Source: Mucilaginibacter sp. SMC90
Lineage (GTDB): Bacteria; Bacteroidota; Bacteroidia; Sphingobacteriales; Sphingobacteriaceae
Length of the DNA stretch: 64,000 nucleotides
Direction of reading: 5' to 3'
NCBI RefSeq assembly: GCF_022811725.1
Contig: NZ_CP094527.1
Coordinates: forward strand, 7,006,001 to 7,070,000
Shown here: positions 48,414-57,130 of the stretch, in pieces
Numbering within the stretch: the first letter of the stretch is position 1
How the letters are laid out: every line of letters starts with the position of its first letter
Translations under genes and position numbers: made by a program
Notes under the pieces: generated by a model
Database searches by the model: none
Seen by the model: only the letters and a program-made list of their open reading frames with translations
Told to the model about the DNA's origin: nothing

Positions 48414-49253
48414 ATGAAAAAGTTATTTACCTGCATCATCACCATGATGACCTTTACTGCGATAAATACTTATGCGCAGTTAACACCGCAACCCAGCTCA
48501 ACACAAAGTATTGCGCAGGATTTTGGCCTCGGAAAAATCAATCTTACTTACTCGCGTCCTGATGTAAAAGGCCGCAAAATATTTGGAGGCCTGGAGCCTT
48601 ATGGGGCCGTTTGGCGCACGGGAGCAAATTCGGCCACGGTAATTAAATTTACCGATGAGGTGAGCATGGAAGGCAACAAGATCCCGGCAGGCGAGTACGG
48701 TCTGTTCAGTATTCCCGGCGAAAAAGAGTGGACAATCATCCTCAGCAAACAGCCGAAACAATGGGGTGCGTATCTGTACAAGGAAGCCGATGATTTCCTG
48801 CGCTTCAAAGTAAAAACAGAACGTATCTCTGCACTTACCGAAACAATGACGCTCGCTTTTACTAATGTAACCACTACCAGCTGCGATTTGCAAATGATGT
48901 GGGAGCACAGCGGTTTCACGGTCCACATGACCACCGATATCGACGCCAAGGTAATGGCACGGATCGATTCGGCCATGAAAACTGATAAAAAACCTTATTA
49001 CGAAGCTTTGATCTACTATTACAACAATAATAAAGACATGGACAAAGCATTAGCCTGGGCTACCGAGCTGGAAAAAAACAAAGATTTTCCGCCATTTGTT
49101 CCTAAACTATGGAAGGCACGGATCTTATTGAAAAAAGGAGATAAAGCCACAGCTATAACAACCGCGCAGGAAGGTGTAAAAATGGCCACCGCCACGAAAA
49201 CGGATGAGTATATACGTTTAAATAATGAGGTGATTGCGCAAGCGAAGAAATGA
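48414..49253 (+). CDS. DUF2911 exported protein
   Basis: The 279-residue protein has a signal peptide (ending YAQ) and DUF2911 (about 25-180): INLTYSRPDVKGRKIFGGLEPYGAVWRTGAN, read here in parts as SRPDVKGR and GAVWRTGAN, and IPAGEYGLFSIPG, which are the family signature. The C-terminal 90 residues look like a TPR-type helical region. Function is unknown. A terminator follows 28 bases after the stop. Confidence 0.85.
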   Translation: MKKLFTCIITMMTFTAINTYAQLTPQPSSTQSIAQDFGLGKINLTYSRPDVKGRKIFGGLEPYGAVWRTGANSATVIKFTDEVSMEGNKIPAGEYGLFSIPGEKEWTIILSKQPKQWGAYLYKEADDFLRFKVKTERISALTETMTLAFTNVTTTSCDLQMMWEHSGFTVHMTTDIDAKVMARIDSAMKTDKKPYYEALIYYYNNNKDMDKALAWATELEKNKDFPPFVPKLWKARILLKKGDKATAITTAQEGVKMATATKTDEYIRLNNEVIAQAKK

Positions 49254-49280
49254 TATATTAATCGCCTATCATCGCTAATA

Positions 49281-49315
49281 AAAAACCTTGCCAGTGATAT
49301 TGGCAAGGTTTTTTT
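49281..49315 (+). terminator. Terminator after the DUF2911 gene
   Basis: AAAAACCTTGCCA, a 7-base loop and TGGCAAGGTTTTTTT form a 13-bp hairpin with a T tract. Confidence 0.85.
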
Positions 49316-49361
49316 GTTTATAAAGTAAGAAACAAATCTTAAAAAAGATTGGGTTTGTGCG

Positions 49362-49471
49362 ATTCCCCTCTTGAGAGGGGCGGAGGGGTGTGTTTCTGCT
49401 TTGATAAGTCTACCGCAGAAACACACCCCTGCTACCGCTCGTTCCTCCGCGCCCCCTCTCAAGAGGGGAAT
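49362..49471. repeat. CCCCTCTTGAGAGGGG palindromic repeat
   Basis: ATTCCCCTCTTGAGAGGGG at the left and CCCCCTCTCAAGAGGGGAAT at the right are each self-complementary and also pair with each other, with GTGTGTTTCTGC / GCAGAAACACAC as inner arms. It lies between convergent genes. Confidence 0.8.
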
Positions 49472-49479
49472 TTTTGGTC

Positions 49480-50205
49480 TTAAAACCTTGTATAAAAAGC
49501 CACCTGAGCTACATGGTTTACCACATAGGCATCGGCTTGTTTAATATATTGGTTAAGATAACCCGCTTCGGCATCAAATGATTTACTGAAACGGTAGCCA
49601 ACCGCTACGTAAGCACGGTTTTGATCAAAGAAATGCTTGTTTACTTTGTTTTTGTTTTGCACGTTTACAAAAGCCTCGTTTTGCAGGGCGAGGAAGGTGC
49701 CTTTTGTAAATACGTCCGAATCAGGTTTCATCGGGATCACTGCACGGGCAAAATACCTGAAACGCTGGGCAAAATATCTGTCGTTTTTATTATCGGCAGT
49801 ATTTCCTAAAAAGCGCTGTTCTAACCTCAGACGGTGAGCCAGCTGTATATGCTTGGTAAGCTTGTGGGTATAAGTGTACTGCTGCCAGATCCGGTGCTCC
49901 GGACGAAAAGTTGTTTCATTAGCGGGCGTGCGGCCGTAAGTAGCAATATAGGCATACCCTAACGCACCTACTTTGTTCTTGGCAAAATAGTAATTGGCCG
50001 AAGGACGAAGCAGGATATGTTTAAGATAACTTACCTCATCATGCGAGCGCAATTGCCCGTCGAAAGAGTAGCCCCAATGCTCGGATAATTTATGACTATG
50101 AAAAATAGCCGCCCAGCCCGAAAACTGATTGTCTTGTGCAAGCAGCTTTGCAGGCGCCGCAAGCAGTAGTACTGCAAAAATTAATAGTTGTTTTTTTAAT
50201 TGCAT
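49480..50205 (-). CDS. DUF2490 outer-membrane protein
   Basis: The 241-residue product has a signal peptide (ending LLAQ) and a series of amphipathic beta strands with alternating aromatic residues, ending in Phe (FYTRF) like an outer-membrane barrel. The opening WAAIFHSHKLSEHWGYSFDG, HRIWQQYTY and LRLEQRF match DUF2490. Its function is unknown; it may be a small porin or receptor. Confidence 0.8.
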   Translation of the reverse strand: MQLKKQLLIFAVLLLAAPAKLLAQDNQFSGWAAIFHSHKLSEHWGYSFDGQLRSHDEVSYLKHILLRPSANYYFAKNKVGALGYAYIATYGRTPANETTFRPEHRIWQQYTYTHKLTKHIQLAHRLRLEQRFLGNTADNKNDRYFAQRFRYFARAVIPMKPDSDVFTKGTFLALQNEAFVNVQNKNKVNKHFFDQNRAYVAVGYRFSKSFDAEAGYLNQYIKQADAYVVNHVAQVAFYTRF

Positions 50206-50257
50206 GGATATTATATGTGTGTTATAAAGGTTAACATTTATTAAAGATAATAGAAAT

Positions 50258-50407
50258 CATGGCATTTCGATAACGTACGGGCGACATGAGCGCCGGGGCA
50301 AAAGAGCAATCTTATACACCGCAAAGAGCTATCGTAACTGGTTAAAGCAAGATGTACAGATTTTCTCCTCTTTCAACATTCCCTAACCTGTTCATCAAAA
50401 TGACCAT
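50258..50407. repeat. Long imperfect palindrome, ATTTCGA family copy 3
   Basis: It begins CATGGCATTTCGATAACG and ends TCATCAAAATGACCATG. The inner arms (AATCTTATACACC, GATGTACAGATTTTC) are more decayed than in the copies at 3556 and 42618, which suggests an older insertion. Confidence 0.65.
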
Positions 50408-50421
50408 GTTTATATTTTAAA

Positions 50422-51447
50422 TCAATCTTTAAACTTCACCAGTGTTTGGCGGCCCAGGTCAACCGTTACCCTAAAGGCCTCCTGATTGCTGCTGTAACCA
50501 GGTGTTTGGTGCAGGCTCAATATAAACTGCCCTTTTACACGTTTGTACAAAAACGGCGTGTAAATGATATCCAAACGGTTATAAGTTTTCTTTTCAAAAA
50601 AAGCATCACCATAAATAATATGGCTGCCCTGGCCTTTGTAAAACTCATCAAACAAGGCAAAACGTTTCCAGCTTAAATAGGCGTTGGCCACAAAGCCGGT
50701 AGGTGTCCTGAAACCATCAACACCACGTACCCGTTCAAATGATGTCATAGCACCTGCTTCAATAGATAACGAATCTAAAATGGTTTTATGACTGAAGTCG
50801 AGCCCTAATCTTATTTGCCCGCCACCATTATCCTGGATATGATCGTTAGGCAGCAAAATTTCCGCACCGGCATCATGCATCAGCAAAAAATAGTGTGATA
50901 AATAAAAAGGTCCGGTTAAGCTTGGTCGGTATTTACCCGAGAAACCAAACAGGAACTGCTCCCGGTCTGTAACCGTTTGGCGGCTTACCCAGTCAATCCA
51001 AACTGTTTCGGTTAAATGATCATTATGAAAACGTGTAAGCAAACCTTCAACGTTTGGGCGGTAGTACCGTAAAGTATCGTTTAACAAAGCCCGGGGATAG
51101 TCATCCAGTAAACCTTCCCGCGGGAAAGCACCGGCGTTAAACAGCCAGTTTTTGCCGGTAAAGCTGTAATATACCACCGGGTTAACTTTCAAAAAATAAG
51201 GTTTAGCGCCAAACTCGTGAATACCGTTAACACCTACAATGAAATGGTTCACACTATCCACATTTAAACCAAGGTCAAGCGCGGTACGCACGCCCGAATA
51301 GGTACGCGAGCGGGCCACAAAATCCTTGTATTCGCGGTTATCCATAAAACCTAAGCCGTTAAAATGAATATCAAGGCTGCCTTGCGCCAGGGCTGCAGTA
51401 GTGGTTATTATCGAAAAAAAGATTAAAAGGTATATGCGTTTAAACAT
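50422..51447 (-). CDS. Probable outer-membrane beta-barrel protein
   Basis: The 341-residue protein has a signal peptide (ending LAQ) and predicted alternating strands to the C terminus, for example FIVGVNGIHEFG, WLFNAGAFPRE and RLDIIYTPFLYKR, consistent with a barrel. I do not recognise a Pfam family. It ends in KFKD rather than an aromatic residue. It starts 8 bases after the GT39 gene stop on the same strand, so the two are co-transcribed. Confidence 0.65.
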   Translation of the reverse strand: MFKRIYLLIFFSIITTTAALAQGSLDIHFNGLGFMDNREYKDFVARSRTYSGVRTALDLGLNVDSVNHFIVGVNGIHEFGAKPYFLKVNPVVYYSFTGKNWLFNAGAFPREGLLDDYPRALLNDTLRYYRPNVEGLLTRFHNDHLTETVWIDWVSRQTVTDREQFLFGFSGKYRPSLTGPFYLSHYFLLMHDAGAEILLPNDHIQDNGGGQIRLGLDFSHKTILDSLSIEAGAMTSFERVRGVDGFRTPTGFVANAYLSWKRFALFDEFYKGQGSHIIYGDAFFEKKTYNRLDIIYTPFLYKRVKGQFILSLHQTPGYSSNQEAFRVTVDLGRQTLVKFKD

Positions 51448-51455
51448 AGCTGATT

Positions 51456-53177
51456 TTATTTTACTGTAATATTGATGCTCTTGCTGTTACGTCCCCCAAA
51501 AAAAGGTTCGGTACGGAGTGAAAAAATGAGTTGGTATCGGCCCGGCTGATCAGGCACCTTTACGTTAAATTTAAAATGAGTGCTTTCGCCGGGTTTCAGG
51601 GCAATATTATGAAACGAATCGTCGGCTTCCTGATTAGTGATCTGATCTGTCTTTTTAAAGAAACAGGCTTCAAAAAACACCGGATGTTTTTGATCTTTAT
51701 TACTGAAATCGATGGCAAATGGATAAGGGTTTTTAACCGTCAGATCGAAATCAATTTTCTGCCCTGCATTAACTGTTGCTTTATTTAAAGGCGCTTCAAA
51801 TTCAACCCGCTGATAGGTACGGGTATCATCAACCCAGCCGCCGTACCACTTACCGGCAAATATGTTAATGGAGTCGGTTGTTACGCCAGGTACCCAAACA
51901 TCCAATAAGTAATAAGTTTTTTTATGCTGAATGCTGTCTTCTATCGGCCAGATATCATATTGGGTGCGGCGGTAATGGCGCGAATCATAAGCCAATCCGT
52001 GGGTGGTATTATTGTAAAAATTGTATTTGGAAGGATCCTGAAAACCTTCGTAAAAAATCACATAATTATCACCCGCCTTTTGTTTGATTTGATGTGCCCA
52101 GTCCTTAAAACCAAAAAAGCTTTTCATTGCATCTATTTTTAACAAAAAGGGCGGCCCCCATATAATACAGATGCGTACAAGTAAAATCAGGCTTACATTT
52201 ACAATAGCCAAACGATTAAACCAGGCTGGTTTGCCCCCGGGCTTTGCAAAACTGATAAGAACCAGCATGCTCAGCGGCACATAGGCAATAAGCGTCCAAT
52301 GGAGCTGTACCTCGCCTTTAAAAGAGGTAAGAAAGAAAAACAGCAAAATCCCCACACTGTTCACAAGTAAAGTACGGGTAAAAACATCCTGTATTTTAGC
52401 GCCGAAACCTTTATAGAATAAAAACCAGCCAATCAGCGGCCCTGCCATCAGCAATTGCCCCAGCGGGTATAAATAGGTATTATCCAACTGATAATCATCG
52501 GCCGAGCGCTCATTAAGGTGATAGCTTATTGAAGGGTAATCATGGCGTACCTGCCATAAAATATGGGGTATATATAAAGCCACAGCCAGCAGCACAATGC
52601 CATAAAAAGTACCCCGTTTTAATAATTTGATATTAGAAGCCAGCGTGAAAGCTATCAGCAAAATACCATGATACTTGCTATACAGCAGGCACGCTATTAC
52701 AACGCCTAATATAACAGCCAGCTTTAAACTATCCTGTTCAATATACTGCTGATAAAAATAGAGGAATAGTACCGTGAAGAATAGCAACGGCGCATCGGGA
52801 GTGGTGGTAAAGCCATAAATGTGAAATACAAAGATACCCGAGATCACCAATATGAAGTTAACAGCATTAACTTTATACCGTTTTAACATAACCCACATCA
52901 GGTATAACGACGCGGTGGTGCTGATAACTGTGAATAACCTCACCCCAAATTCATTATGTATGAGACTGTAGCCTGCTTTAATAAAAACGGCTACCATGGG
53001 CGGATGATCATAATATCCCCAGTCTAAAAACCGGGAGTAAACCCAATAGTACGCTTCATCTGCATGGATCTCGAGCGTAAATGCCTGTACAGCATTTAGC
53101 AATGCCCACAATAGTAAAAAATAAATTATTGGCTTATTATATTTTACCTGCGCACTATTTAAAGAAGTATCCTGCAT
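51456..53177 (-). CDS. GT39-family glycosyltransferase with C-terminal beta domain
   Basis: The 573-residue protein has the ArnT/PMT_2 arrangement. The first loop reads EIHADEAYYWVYSRFLDW and GYYDHPPMVAVFIK, with the Asp-Glu pair typical of dolichyl/polyprenyl-phosphate sugar enzymes. About 11 helices follow to residue 345, then a soluble part ending in an Ig-like beta domain (about 460-573) that GT39 enzymes usually lack. It would transfer a sugar to an envelope acceptor. It is first in a two-gene unit with a barrel-like protein. Confidence 0.85.
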   Translation of the reverse strand: MQDTSLNSAQVKYNKPIIYFLLLWALLNAVQAFTLEIHADEAYYWVYSRFLDWGYYDHPPMVAVFIKAGYSLIHNEFGVRLFTVISTTASLYLMWVMLKRYKVNAVNFILVISGIFVFHIYGFTTTPDAPLLFFTVLFLYFYQQYIEQDSLKLAVILGVVIACLLYSKYHGILLIAFTLASNIKLLKRGTFYGIVLLAVALYIPHILWQVRHDYPSISYHLNERSADDYQLDNTYLYPLGQLLMAGPLIGWFLFYKGFGAKIQDVFTRTLLVNSVGILLFFFLTSFKGEVQLHWTLIAYVPLSMLVLISFAKPGGKPAWFNRLAIVNVSLILLVRICIIWGPPFLLKIDAMKSFFGFKDWAHQIKQKAGDNYVIFYEGFQDPSKYNFYNNTTHGLAYDSRHYRRTQYDIWPIEDSIQHKKTYYLLDVWVPGVTTDSINIFAGKWYGGWVDDTRTYQRVEFEAPLNKATVNAGQKIDFDLTVKNPYPFAIDFSNKDQKHPVFFEACFFKKTDQITNQEADDSFHNIALKPGESTHFKFNVKVPDQPGRYQLIFSLRTEPFFGGRNSKSINITVK

Positions 53178-53325
53178 TAAAATGGATGAGTAAATGAATG
53201 GGCAAAGGTATGATAAAAGATATAAGCCATAAAACCTTGGCGGCAGCGATGTGATAATTTGACGAAATTATACCACAATCTTCATAATTTAGCATAGCTG
53301 TAAAGCCTTAACTCTTCTGATAAAA

Positions 53326-53805
53326 ATGAAACAAGAATTTGAGGTTATAAAAAATACCCGCCAGATGTTGCTTAGAGTTGTTGAGGGCCTTACCCCCGAA
53401 CAACTTAATCATATACCTTCCGGGTTTAATAATAACGTGATCTGGAACCTGGCCCACATCATCTCAGGGCAACAAGGTATTTGCTACACCCGCGCAGGCG
53501 TACCTATTGCAGTAGATGATAAATTTTACGCCCCTTACCGTCCCGGAACAAGCCCCCGGGGTTTTATTGATGCCGATGATATAGCTGAGGTTAAAGAACT
53601 GCTTATTTCAACCATTGAAAAGCTGGAAGAAGATTACCACGCGGGTATTTTTGCAAATTATCCAACTACCACAACCAGCTCTGGTGTTACACTAAATAAT
53701 ATTAACGAAGCCATCCGCTTTGTGCCATTTCATGATGGTTTGCATACGGGCTATATAATGGCTTTAAAAAGGGCAGTTTTAGAAGAGATGAGCAAGCTTG
53801 TTTAA
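53326..53805 (+). CDS. DinB-like (DinB_2) protein
   Basis: The 159-residue protein has the four-helix DinB fold: a His in WNLAHIISGQQ near residue 44 and two in HDGLHTGYIMALKR near residues 137-141, the likely metal triad. Related proteins include thiol-dependent transferases such as bacillithiol S-transferases, but the specific reaction is unknown. Its end overlaps the convergent gene by 4 bp. Confidence 0.85.
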   Translation: MKQEFEVIKNTRQMLLRVVEGLTPEQLNHIPSGFNNNVIWNLAHIISGQQGICYTRAGVPIAVDDKFYAPYRPGTSPRGFIDADDIAEVKELLISTIEKLEEDYHAGIFANYPTTTTSSGVTLNNINEAIRFVPFHDGLHTGYIMALKRAVLEEMSKLV

Positions 53806-55145
53806 TAAACTATTTTACTAAACGGGATTCCCACTGTTAACCCAATTGCAGTTTTGTTATAAGGCAGATGGGTACCATTTAAGGAATTATTCATATCCTG
53901 AAGCAATAGCTGTGCTTCAAAATTAATAGCGGGGACACCTTTTTTATCGATCAAAACAATGGGGATGCCTATAATGGAGTTGAGAGCCTTATAACTCCCC
54001 CAATTTTTCTCGATCCTGAAACTAATGCCAACATGCGAGGTGCCGGGAATATATACCAGCTTGCCCGCTGCAACCGGTGTTATAAAGTTTTTATATTCAC
54101 CAATGTACCTGTTACCCCTATTTATGATAACCGTATTGATACCGTCTGTGCCTTGTGTTCCTGAAATATCTGCGCTGAGTAATGAACCGCTTTGTACCGA
54201 ATTATTAATAGAGCCCTTGCCCGTAAACGTTAAAAAGATCCGCCCCAATTTAGGGCTCTCCCAAAATTGGGTATGGCTCGCAAATAATTCGAGCGGATAG
54301 TTATAGTGTTTGTTAACAGCACTGTTAACGTTGTCACTAACCATAAATTTTTGTGGTATAACCGGAATATAAATCCCCAGGGTTGTCCAGTTATCGGTAA
54401 CCAGATTAAAACTGGCCGCATTTACCATCAATTCCGATTGTTGTTCGGAAAACTGCTGAAGATAGTCAGCGCGCAGTGCGGCATAGAAGTTTTTACGAAG
54501 TTTGCCTTTTGCTTCAGTCAGATCTTGTCCTGGCACTTCATCCTGCTTCAAATTGCTAAGTGATTGTTCAAACTCTTCGGCTTTTTTGTTGATGTTTTGG
54601 GCAATTGTATTTACCATTAATGCACGGGCAGCATCCATTTGCTTTTTGAAATCACCATTTGCCAGGTAATGCGTTTTAGGCTTTCCCATCCATGTATTTT
54701 GAATAGTGAACCCAAGCTGATTGTCAAAATACCGGTTTGCAGTCTTTGCCGAATATGCATTGGCAATGTTTACCCTTGCTCCCACTACCACAAATGATCT
54801 TACCCAATCATCACTATCTACCGGCTGGTGAAAATTATGATTGATGCTGATCATTCCTTCTGCCGCGTTAATATTAACATAGTTTTTGTACAAAGAAAGA
54901 TCCTCATTTCCGGAGAGATAAGAGCTCACTTTGTTTGACAGGAAAATATTCATGGCTTTGTTGGAGATCAGCATCCCCTGCCCGTTATTATTGTTGTAAT
55001 TGGTTACCTTACTATTTACCGCTTTGATCTCATCGATGATTTGCCCGCGGGTTTGGGCTTTCAAACCATCCATTTTGCAGCACAAAAACAGCAGGCAACA
55101 CAGTACAACTTTTGCCGGGTTTCCTTGTGTCAGGCCAGGCCCCAT
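53802..55145 (-). CDS. Unrecognised exported protein
   Basis: From the ATG at 55145 the product has 447 residues with a signal-like N-terminus (AKVVLCCLLFLCC) and a mixed alpha/beta body; a helical stretch rich in Glu and Gln (about 155-230) may be a coiled coil, and the second half looks beta-rich (FLTFTGKGSINNSV, GIYIPVIPQKFMV). An earlier start at 55181 is possible. Either start overlaps the end of the FAD oxidase gene (by 16 bp for 55145). I know no family. It may be an envelope protein made with the flavoprotein. Confidence 0.6.
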   Translation of the reverse strand: MGPGLTQGNPAKVVLCCLLFLCCKMDGLKAQTRGQIIDEIKAVNSKVTNYNNNNGQGMLISNKAMNIFLSNKVSSYLSGNEDLSLYKNYVNINAAEGMISINHNFHQPVDSDDWVRSFVVVGARVNIANAYSAKTANRYFDNQLGFTIQNTWMGKPKTHYLANGDFKKQMDAARALMVNTIAQNINKKAEEFEQSLSNLKQDEVPGQDLTEAKGKLRKNFYAALRADYLQQFSEQQSELMVNAASFNLVTDNWTTLGIYIPVIPQKFMVSDNVNSAVNKHYNYPLELFASHTQFWESPKLGRIFLTFTGKGSINNSVQSGSLLSADISGTQGTDGINTVIINRGNRYIGEYKNFITPVAAGKLVYIPGTSHVGISFRIEKNWGSYKALNSIIGIPIVLIDKKGVPAINFEAQLLLQDMNNSLNGTHLPYNKTAIGLTVGIPFSKIVY

Positions 55146-56638
55146 TGCTGTGTAATTTGATTGGTAAAAACTTTTTGGCAATCGGCATTGAGCAGGGTTT
55201 TACGGGCGTTGAGCCAGCGGGTGGCTGCATCTCCGTACATCCTTTGAATCCGTTCGGGAGTAACTTCATTAGCTTTGCCCCAATGAAAAGTAAAGGGGAT
55301 ATTTTCATGTTCAAGCATCAGCCACACCTGGGTGTAAAAATCATAAGCCTTGTCTGATAACGGTGCATCCAGTTCCATAATACAGGTATGTTCAAAACGT
55401 GTAAAGCCCAATGTAGCTTTTGTTTGCTTAACAAACCTGAAAGAAAACACACCACTGAAAGGCCCTATATCCTTATTGATCTTCAGCATCAGGTCAGCAA
55501 CCTTTGGCGAAAGCTCGGCCGGGAAACCAATTGCAGAGCTTAGCAATTTGCCCCTTAAAGTAGTATTGCTAAAAATTTCGCCCAGTGTACCAAAGTGAGG
55601 CTCAGTATTAGTCGTCATGCTGGTGTTTAGCACTTTGGTAACCACAATAGGGATCAAAGCAGGTACGGCATCAGTAATAGTACCTATAAAGCTTGCTGCA
55701 TCATCCCCCGGACCAATCCCAGCCGCGTTGTCAACAGGTGGTTGATAGTTGGTTCGATATGGCCGCTTATACATGGTGGTTATAAAGGCTCCTTTATCCA
55801 GATCATACGGATTTAACAATACCGAAAAATGGAACGGGCGTTCACTGCCGCACGGCAACTTATTGGTTTTACTAAAATCAAGTGTTTCCATCATACCACG
55901 CAGTTCGGTATCGTAAGGCAATCGCTGCACATAAGTTTCTAATAAAAACAATGGCTCTGTTTCCATTAACATCCCGTGGATGATGCCAAAACTGCCAAAA
56001 CTTACCAAAGCAGCGTTGAAAAGTTCATCGTCCTGTACCAATTCTGTTTGCAGCAAATCCACAAACCTTTGCGCTACTACTGGTGCAGAGGCCCGTTCCA
56101 GCCAAATGTGCCTATCGGGGCTTAATACAATATGCAGCCCTACCACAAAATCAGGCGTGGCACCAAAGTCAAATGCCGAACCATGGGTTCCCGTGCTCAC
56201 TGCACCGGCTATGGTTTGCCCGTTGCTGGCTCCGGATGTTTTAAGTGACAAGCCCCTGTTTTTCAAAAATGCACCCAGCTCCCAAATGCCGTTTCCGCTT
56301 TGTGCAAAAAGCAGCTGATCTTTATTACCGGCATAAGCCGGGTTTACGGCCGTATCTGCAACCGAGAACCTGGTATTAAGTGGCTTTGTATCCAGCATTA
56401 CGCCATCTTTAACGGTGGCTATTTTTGTCCATGACCAGCCAGCGCCTAATGATCGTAATGGAGTGTTGGTATCTATGGCTTCTTTAATCAGGTTTTGAAG
56501 GCCTTTGGTGGCGTCATTGTAACCTTCAAGTGCATCGAGGTTATCCTCGTTCCCTAATTCATACAAATCTTTTATCTGCTCAATAAAAGTTTCGTGCCGG
56601 TTTTCCCAACTGCTAACTCCTGTTTTAATTACTTTCAT
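55130..56638 (-). CDS. FAD-binding aldonolactone-oxidase-like protein
   Basis: The 502-residue protein has a vanillyl-alcohol-oxidase/PCMH-type FAD-binding domain (LRSLGAGWSWTKIA near 62-75, GQTIAGAVSTGTHGS near 140-154) and a C-terminal ALO-like domain with FTFHWGK near residue 470, the HWxK motif of L-gulonolactone/D-arabinono-lactone oxidases. It should oxidise an alcohol or lactone with oxygen or a dye acceptor. No signal peptide. The exact substrate cannot be told. It lies in a tight minus-strand unit between a Bor-like lipoprotein and an unknown exported protein. Confidence 0.82.
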   Translation of the reverse strand: MKVIKTGVSSWENRHETFIEQIKDLYELGNEDNLDALEGYNDATKGLQNLIKEAIDTNTPLRSLGAGWSWTKIATVKDGVMLDTKPLNTRFSVADTAVNPAYAGNKDQLLFAQSGNGIWELGAFLKNRGLSLKTSGASNGQTIAGAVSTGTHGSAFDFGATPDFVVGLHIVLSPDRHIWLERASAPVVAQRFVDLLQTELVQDDELFNAALVSFGSFGIIHGMLMETEPLFLLETYVQRLPYDTELRGMMETLDFSKTNKLPCGSERPFHFSVLLNPYDLDKGAFITTMYKRPYRTNYQPPVDNAAGIGPGDDAASFIGTITDAVPALIPIVVTKVLNTSMTTNTEPHFGTLGEIFSNTTLRGKLLSSAIGFPAELSPKVADLMLKINKDIGPFSGVFSFRFVKQTKATLGFTRFEHTCIMELDAPLSDKAYDFYTQVWLMLEHENIPFTFHWGKANEVTPERIQRMYGDAATRWLNARKTLLNADCQKVFTNQITQQWGLA

Positions 56639-56644
56639 AGCTGC

Positions 56645-57001
56645 TTATTTTATAGTGCCTTCTTTAGCACAAGGTTTACCGCATTTCCACTCAACCCTTG
56701 CAGGGCTCCATATACCCAGGGTTACTACAGTTAGCAACGAATAACCGAAATTATTTTTTACCGTTACCTCGGCCATGCCATTGGAGCCAAGTGAATCACA
56801 TACAGGAGTAACTATTCGCTTTGGGCTTTGGATAGCGCCCCAAAAAAAGAAGTTTACATTTTGATGTGATACCTCTGAGCCTGCCTGCGCTTTGGTTTCG
56901 ACCCGGGCGGTGTAGCAACTACTTAATAATAATGAGAGCAATAGGGCGGATACACTTTTTTGATAAAAGCGTGAAGACCACTTTAAATATGATGGCAGCA
57001 T
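56645..57001 (-). CDS. Bor/Iss-like lipoprotein
   Basis: The 118-residue product has a lipobox (LLLSLLLSSC, Cys near residue 29) and the pattern of the Bor family (PF06291): NFFFWGAI, CDSLG, then VKNNFGYSLLTVVTLGIWSPARVEWKC. Bor of phage lambda and Iss of E. coli are surface lipoproteins linked to serum resistance. Here a similar small lipoprotein stands six bases before the FAD oxidase gene. The relationship is judged by eye from spacing of motifs, so it is a moderate call. Confidence 0.6.
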   Translation of the reverse strand: MLPSYLKWSSRFYQKSVSALLLSLLLSSCYTARVETKAQAGSEVSHQNVNFFFWGAIQSPKRIVTPVCDSLGSNGMAEVTVKNNFGYSLLTVVTLGIWSPARVEWKCGKPCAKEGTIK

Positions 57002-57130
57002 AAGGCAAGTATTTAGGATTTAACTGAAATAAATTAAAGTAAATCCAAATACTTGATTTTCAGATAAGTAAAAACCCGTTTATTGATACGTATTTTTACG
57101 CCTTTTTGGCGGCCTGCATGCAGAGAAAGC

